From Verrucomicrobiota bacterium (GTDB taxonomy: Bacteria > Verrucomicrobiota > Verrucomicrobiia > Limisphaerales > UBA1412), in contig JAFZAR010000096.1 of the NCBI GenBank assembly GCA_017557085.1, forward strand, positions 1-18,797: a stretch of DNA of 18,797 bases, given 5' to 3'. The position numbers were made by a program, and so were the translations under genes. Positions 14,730 to 18,797 of this stretch are shown one piece after another (the stretch's first letter is position 1; each line of letters starts with the position of its first letter). Below the pieces are notes generated by a model. That model had not been told where the DNA came from and did no database searches. It worked only from the letters and a program-made list of their open reading frames with translations.

Positions 14730-14758
14730 ATCATATCCGGCTTAACAGCACGGAGCAA
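14730..14758 (-). promoter_or_regulatory. Candidate promoter for the OPT gene with a very short leader
   Basis: On the minus strand, TTGCTC (14753-14758; 3 of 6) and TATGAT (14730-14735; 5 of 6) are 17 bases apart. Transcription would begin around 14723, only about six bases before the ATG, so the message would be nearly leaderless. The -35 is weak and overlaps the tail of the preceding terminator. Confidence 0.4.
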
Positions 14759-14784
14759 TAAAAAAGAGAGCATCCCTGCTCTCT
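14757..14784 (-). terminator. Intrinsic terminator of the ABC exporter operon
   Basis: An 8-bp perfect stem (AGAGAGCA at 14765-14772 with TGCTCTCT at 14777-14784) closes a TCCC loop. On the minus strand it is followed directly by TTTTTTATT. It lies about 45 bases beyond the stop of the last gene of the ABC operon and before the OPT gene. Confidence 0.9.
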
Positions 14785-14827
14785 CGTTTTGAAAAGATAT
14801 CTCTCTTATTCTCTTTTAATAAAAGAG

Positions 14828-16348
14828 TTATGGATTCTGTGAAGACGATTCGGCTGCGGGCGCAGTCTCAGAGGCATCTTTCTCCTCCGGAGCGGGTTCC
14901 GTCCGTTTATAGGCATCCGCGGACAATCCCAGACGCACTCTCAGCGCGTCCGCCAGCAGCGGTTCATTCTCGTCCGCCAACTGCAGGAACTGCTTGAGAG
15001 CCTCCTCACGCATACTCTGGAACGGCGGCAGACCGACACGCTCCTGCACAGATTTATCATCATTGGTGGCAGCATCAAATTTCTTCCAAACCTTCACCGC
15101 CATAGCGGCATAACCGGTGGCCTCCTCCTCCTGATCTAAAGCCAGTGAGTAGAAGGAGCTTTCCAGCAGACCTTCCAGGATGCCGCGCACACGATCCGGG
15201 GAATTGTCGCCAATATCCTCCGCGACACGTTCCACCACAAACTCATCCAGCGCGATCTTATCCGGCGTGGAAGTCGGATCCCCTGTCAGAAGAGCCTGAT
15301 CAGGATAAAGTTCAGCAAACTCTTTGAAATACTTGGCAGACTCGCTGATGCGGTTATAGCTGTAGAGAAAATAAATTGCGTCTTTCAGGAAATTCTTGTG
15401 TGCCTTGAGGATATGATCCCGGTATTCCGGATCCTGCTCGGCAAATTCACGATATGCCTTGTCGGTATTGGGGATCGCGTCCAGATTGCAGCGCACCTCA
15501 TACGTCTTACTGAAACGGTTCTCCACCAGACGGCCCCGATGGAAGGAAAGCAACATCGGTTGATAAATGGCTCGTCTCAAAGGCATCAGATCCGCTTTGG
15601 GATCACATTTTTCCAGTCCCACAGAAGCCCAGTAGATAGCGTGAGATTCGGGCAGTCTCCACTCCAGAGGTCCAAACTTGTCATCCACCTTCTTCATCAT
15701 GACCGGGTCGAGCTTGTACTCTTCTTTCATCCGGCGGACTGTTTCTTTCTGCTCGTCCGTGGTCGGGTTCAGGATAGCGTCCCAATCCACTTTCTTACCC
15801 AAAAGATCTTCCATTTCTTTGGCCCAGAAAGTTTTGTAGTAAGCATGGCAGTCATCCAGGTAGTATCCGATCTTGTGCTGGAAGAGCCAGGCCAGTTCCC
15901 GATACATATCCGGGCTCTTGGGATTATAGATCAACCCCTCATCCCGCAGCATCTTGATGCCGGCATAGACCCAGTGCCAGCGCTGAGCCGGGTCACTGAA
16001 CTTGATGGAAATATTGTAGGCCAGATTCCACGCCTGCCAGTCCCAGACGGCGGCAAAGGTCGGTTCCAGCTTGGTGATCCAATCGGCCAGCTGGATGGTC
16101 TCAAAATACCGATCCTGATCGCCCAAATCGGTCATACGCGTCCACAACACGTTGACGATCAGCCCTCTGAATCCGCCCAGCGCTACAGTCGTAAAGGCCA
16201 GCATCGGAGGCGCATTATCCAGCACTGCCAGACGGGTCAGCCCCATCTCGGACCGCTCACGGTTGATGGTTTTCTGTAAAAAATGACATGTGGACAGTGC
16301 CGCTATCACGATGGCAGCCGTCACAACTTTGACCAGCTTAGAACTCAT
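14828..16348 (-). CDS. Membrane-anchored protein of unknown function, partner of the ABC exporter
   Basis: This is a 506-residue protein. A single N-terminal hydrophobic segment (about 5-22, VKVVTAAIVIAALSTCHFL) acts as an anchor or uncleaved signal, so the rest should be periplasmic. The body is helical and rich in Trp/Tyr/Asp (VLWTRMTDLGDQDRYFE, AAVWDWQAWNLAYNIS, MYRELAWLFQHKIGYYLDD). The spacing in some stretches suggests TPR-like helical repeats (SAKYFKEFAELYPDQALL), but I do not recognise a named family. The C-terminus is a short Glu/Ala/Pro/Ser-rich tail (about 480-506). The start at ATG 16348 has AGGAGG (16360-16365) upstream, inside the permease gene, and follows the permease TAG after one base. 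Tight coupling to the permease suggests it works with the exporter, perhaps as an accessory periplasmic subunit; that is inference. Confidence 0.75.
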   Translation of the reverse strand: MSSKLVKVVTAAIVIAALSTCHFLQKTINRERSEMGLTRLAVLDNAPPMLAFTTVALGGFRGLIVNVLWTRMTDLGDQDRYFETIQLADWITKLEPTFAAVWDWQAWNLAYNISIKFSDPAQRWHWVYAGIKMLRDEGLIYNPKSPDMYRELAWLFQHKIGYYLDDCHAYYKTFWAKEMEDLLGKKVDWDAILNPTTDEQKETVRRMKEEYKLDPVMMKKVDDKFGPLEWRLPESHAIYWASVGLEKCDPKADLMPLRRAIYQPMLLSFHRGRLVENRFSKTYEVRCNLDAIPNTDKAYREFAEQDPEYRDHILKAHKNFLKDAIYFLYSYNRISESAKYFKEFAELYPDQALLTGDPTSTPDKIALDEFVVERVAEDIGDNSPDRVRGILEGLLESSFYSLALDQEEEATGYAAMAVKVWKKFDAATNDDKSVQERVGLPPFQSMREEALKQFLQLADENEPLLADALRVRLGLSADAYKRTEPAPEEKDASETAPAAESSSQNP

Positions 16349-16349
16349 A

Positions 16350-17747
16350 CTAGCCCTGGCCTCCTTTCACTAAAGCCAGCTCCCTTCGGGTAAAACAATA
16401 CATCCCCAGCGCGGCAAAAAGTCCGCCCATCACCACAACGACCTGCAGCACAGCCCGGATCAGCATTCCCCAGGTCACTGTTCTGCCGGAGCTCAACAAT
16501 TCCACCGGCGAGAACCCGCGCACGATGTCCGTCACATTCTTCAAGCCTTTGAAAATCACGACCGATACACGATCCAGTGCTGTCTGTTTCTCGATCTTGC
16601 CTGTTTCGTGATCCACACCGGTCACGCCGCCTTCCTCGATCACCTGCGTCATCGTCCCGGTGGAAAGTCCCAGGATCAGAACGAACGCTGCGAAGAACGC
16701 CGCCACCGGGAAGGAAAGGAAACTGGAAGCCGAAAGACCGACAGCCGCCAGCAGTCCCAGCCAGCAGAAGAGGATCGAAAGACCCTTCACATAGTTGATA
16801 AAGAAGCCCCCCTGACGATAGAGGATCTCCAAGCCGTCGTTCATGTCGAAAAAGAAGGTATCATTCTGGTCATTGATGAATCGAACCTGTACAAATCCTT
16901 TTTCATCTATCAGATTGGGAGGCACTTCTATCTCCTGTGAGACGTTGGGTGTCATCATGATCACTGTACGCCACGACTGAGGAGAATTCATGGGTCCCAC
17001 CTCCCACATCATCGGGAAGGAACGGGTGTCCTCAAAGGTCGAGGTATGGCTCATGGCGATAAATTTTGTTTTCAGGTACAGAGGTTTGTCCTTCAATTTA
17101 TTGGCCGCCATTCCCAGCGGAATATTCCAGACACGCATGTGACCTTCGGGAACGAGCTGGTACTGATATTTCAGCATTTCACGTATCTGTTTCTTCAGCT
17201 GAGCCTTATCCACTTCACCCTGAGTGGAACCTTCCGTCATTTTCTGCTGGAAGATATTTTCAACATCCTGTGTCAGATCCACCGGAGCCTCTTTGGCAGA
17301 ACCTCTGGCCACAAAAATCTCATTTTGAAGAACATGCTTCTGTTTTTCATTCAGCCTGGCAGAGCGGTACTGGAGCAGTCCCAGGATCACGCCTCCCGCG
17401 ATAGCCAGCAACAGTGCGTTGATCGTCATCACGCCCAGCCACTTACCGAACCAGATCTTCCAGCGGGAAACGGGCTTGACCACCAGCATCTGGATGCGGC
17501 AGTCTTCGATATCCTTTGCCAGCAGACTGCACGAAAGCCACAAGGTGGAAAGCGCCAAAGTGGTCACCGTCAGCCCCAGAGAATAGGTCAGCAGGATCTG
17601 AACGAATCCGCGGGCTGTTCCATCATCCTTGAGCAGAAGCGGTAAAGCGGACACTGCTAAAACCAGGAACACCGCCAGCAGCGCCACGATCTTGAATCGA
17701 AAGGCCGACTTGACTGTGAGTTTCGCTATGGCATAGATCGGCTTCAT
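16350..17747 (-). CDS. ABC-2-type transporter permease with a large extracytoplasmic domain
   Basis: This is a 465-residue protein with hydrophobic helices at about 18-39, 49-75 and 105-125, then a hydrophilic block at about 128-315, then helices at about 318-340, 345-366 and 428-452. The first block carries the ABC-2 pattern ending ALSTLWLSCSLLAKDIEDCRIQMLVVKPVSRWKIWFGKW (about 64-103), typical of permeases of the NosY/Gld type. The block between the third and fourth helices is about 190 residues, far longer than an ordinary loop. It starts with a charged helical stretch and then turns into a beta-like region (TVIMMTPNVSQEIEVPPNL). A second hydrophilic loop lies at about 368-425. The ATG follows the ATPase stop with no gap (TAA then ATG), with GGAG (17754-17757) six bases upstream, so the two are translationally coupled. 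The substrate is unknown. It ends with TAG. Confidence 0.85.
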   Translation of the reverse strand: MKPIYAIAKLTVKSAFRFKIVALLAVFLVLAVSALPLLLKDDGTARGFVQILLTYSLGLTVTTLALSTLWLSCSLLAKDIEDCRIQMLVVKPVSRWKIWFGKWLGVMTINALLLAIAGGVILGLLQYRSARLNEKQKHVLQNEIFVARGSAKEAPVDLTQDVENIFQQKMTEGSTQGEVDKAQLKKQIREMLKYQYQLVPEGHMRVWNIPLGMAANKLKDKPLYLKTKFIAMSHTSTFEDTRSFPMMWEVGPMNSPQSWRTVIMMTPNVSQEIEVPPNLIDEKGFVQVRFINDQNDTFFFDMNDGLEILYRQGGFFINYVKGLSILFCWLGLLAAVGLSASSFLSFPVAAFFAAFVLILGLSTGTMTQVIEEGGVTGVDHETGKIEKQTALDRVSVVIFKGLKNVTDIVRGFSPVELLSSGRTVTWGMLIRAVLQVVVVMGGLFAALGMYCFTRRELALVKGGQG

Positions 17748-18797
17748 TTATTTCTCCTTCTTGCCCAGCAGACCGGAAAGCTTTTCGTTGGCTTTGCTCA
17801 TATCTTTCTTGTTCTCAACGATCGGCGCAGCCGGTTTCTGAGCCGGAGCGGCCGGTTCCGTCTTATTCAGCAGCGTTTGCAAACGTTTGGATATCTCTTC
17901 TTTTGTTTCCTTTTGGACAGGAGCTGGTTCAGCCGGTTCCACGGTCGGTTTCGAGCTGCTCAGTCTCTCCAGAATGCGGTCTTTCTTGGCAGGCTCGCCG
18001 CTGCCGCTGCGCAGATACTCCGCCACGTTGCCGCCGGAGGTCGCGCCCGAAGTCTCCTTCGCGCTGGAGCGGGCCTTGCGCACCACATCCAGGAAGTAAC
18101 TTTCCAAATTCTGTGTAGGTGAATCCACCAGAACATCTTCCGCTCCTTTATTCAGATCCGCGCGAATGATGCTCAAAACTTTTTCCAAAGTCTCACGTCC
18201 CAGAACGGGAGTCGTGATGCGCAGACGGTCCGGTGTGGAAAGCAGCTCTTTCAAAGTGCCGATAGCCTGGATCTTGCCGCCGTAGTAGATCACCACCCGG
18301 TCGCAAACATCCTCCACATCAGCCAGCAAGTGACTGCTCAGGATGACGGTCTTGCCGCGGCGCGCCAATTCGATGATCAGATCCTTGACCTCACGGCAGC
18401 CGATAGGATCCAGTCCCGAAGTCGGTTCATCCAGAATGATCAGATCGGGATCGTTGATCAGCGCCTGAGCCAGACCGATGCGGCGCTGCATACCTTTGGA
18501 AAATTCACCCACTGTTCTGCGGCGAACCTTATCCAGTCCAACCATTTCCAAAAGCTGTTCCGCGCGTTGCCTACGCTCGCCGGAGGTCAGATCGAACAAA
18601 CTGCCGAAAAAGTCCAGCGTCTCCGCGCTGTCCAGATAGCGGTACAGATAAGATTCCTCCGGAAGATAACCGATACGGCGCTTGGTGGCAACATGACGGG
18701 TCGAGTGGCCAAAGACTTCGATATGGCCACGCGTCGGATTGAGCAGTCCCAGCAGCAGCTTGACCGTGGTGGATTTGCCCGATCCATTAGGTCCCAG
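17748..18797 (-). CDS. ABC transporter ATPase with a long low-complexity C-terminal tail (5' end beyond the window)
   Basis: The frame is open to the window edge and 349 residues are visible; the first few dozen are missing. Visible parts are Walker A GPNGSGKST (2-10), the Q-loop-equivalent region IGYLPEE, the signature FSKGMQRR, Walker B LIILDEPTSGLDP, and the H-loop SSH. This is the CcmA/NosF-like class that pairs with ABC-2 permeases. After the usual C-terminal region (to about residue 240) there is an extra tail of about 110 residues, rich in Lys, Ala, Pro and Glu, with two similar short helical pieces (EEISKRLQTLLNK and KANEKLSGLLGKKEK). I do not know a function for the tail; it could dock a partner or the membrane. 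An internal TTG at 18597-18599 is not the true start, because the Walker A motif lies upstream of it in the same frame. Confidence 0.92.
   Translation of the reverse strand: MGPNGSGKSTTVKLLLGLLNPTRGHIEVFGHSTRHVATKRRIGYLPEESYLYRYLDSAETLDFFGSLFDLTSGERRQRAEQLLEMVGLDKVRRRTVGEFSKGMQRRIGLAQALINDPDLIILDEPTSGLDPIGCREVKDLIIELARRGKTVILSSHLLADVEDVCDRVVIYYGGKIQAIGTLKELLSTPDRLRITTPVLGRETLEKVLSIIRADLNKGAEDVLVDSPTQNLESYFLDVVRKARSSAKETSGATSGGNVAEYLRSGSGEPAKKDRILERLSSSKPTVEPAEPAPVQKETKEEISKRLQTLLNKTEPAAPAQKPAAPIVENKKDMSKANEKLSGLLGKKEK

Noticed and set aside
1..18797. CRISPR array, tRNA, rRNA, insertion sequence, integrase or att-type repeats
   Set aside because: I found no regularly spaced repeats, no cloverleaf-like sequences, no transposase or integrase motifs, and no terminal repeats beyond the terminators listed.

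Overview
The window looks like an ordinary chromosomal segment of a Gram-negative bacterium of moderate GC. It is probably from the PVC group (Planctomycetes, Verrucomicrobia, Chlamydiae, Lentisphaerota), with Lentisphaerota as my best guess. This is inference from gene style: a stand-alone secreted FecR protein, a Lys/Ala/Pro-rich histone H1-like protein, an O-antigen-ligase/TPR protein, tandem CNNM/CorC proteins and many starts without a Shine-Dalgarno site. I see no phage, insertion sequence, CRISPR array, tRNA or rRNA, and no gene-free stretch longer than 300 bases.

Layout. (1) Positions 1-4,675, all minus strand: an exported two-domain protein (YdjC-type carbohydrate deacetylase fused to a class C beta-lactamase-like serine hydrolase) whose second domain is cut by an in-frame TAG; a secreted FecR-domain protein; and a polytopic O-antigen ligase/polymerase-like protein with a C-terminal TPR region. 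This part has an envelope or glycan flavour. (2) 4,783-5,874: folK (+), convergent with a gene for a protein with a histone-H1-like tail (-). (3) 6,067-12,233, plus strand: a tightly packed run of six genes with 4-base overlaps or gaps of at most 11 bases. It holds three consecutive CNNM/CorC-type DUF21-CBS membrane proteins, proB (glutamate 5-kinase), mazG (NTP pyrophosphohydrolase) and ubiE/menG (quinone methyltransferase). (4) 12,301-14,717, minus strand: dtd and an OPT-family oligopeptide transporter, separated by an intrinsic terminator. (5) 14,828-18,797, minus strand: an ABC exporter operon. It encodes an ATPase (5' end outside the window) with a long low-complexity tail, a permease with a large predicted extracytoplasmic domain, and a membrane-anchored 506-residue protein of unknown function; a strong terminator follows.

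Most genes are housekeeping types that I recognise well. The points worth a second look are the deacetylase/hydrolase fusion and its amber codon, the H1-tailed protein with an unrecognised N-terminal domain, the three diverged CNNM paralogues heading a metabolic operon, and the three-gene ABC system with its unknown partner. I do not see evidence for a clearly new defence or mobile system here.
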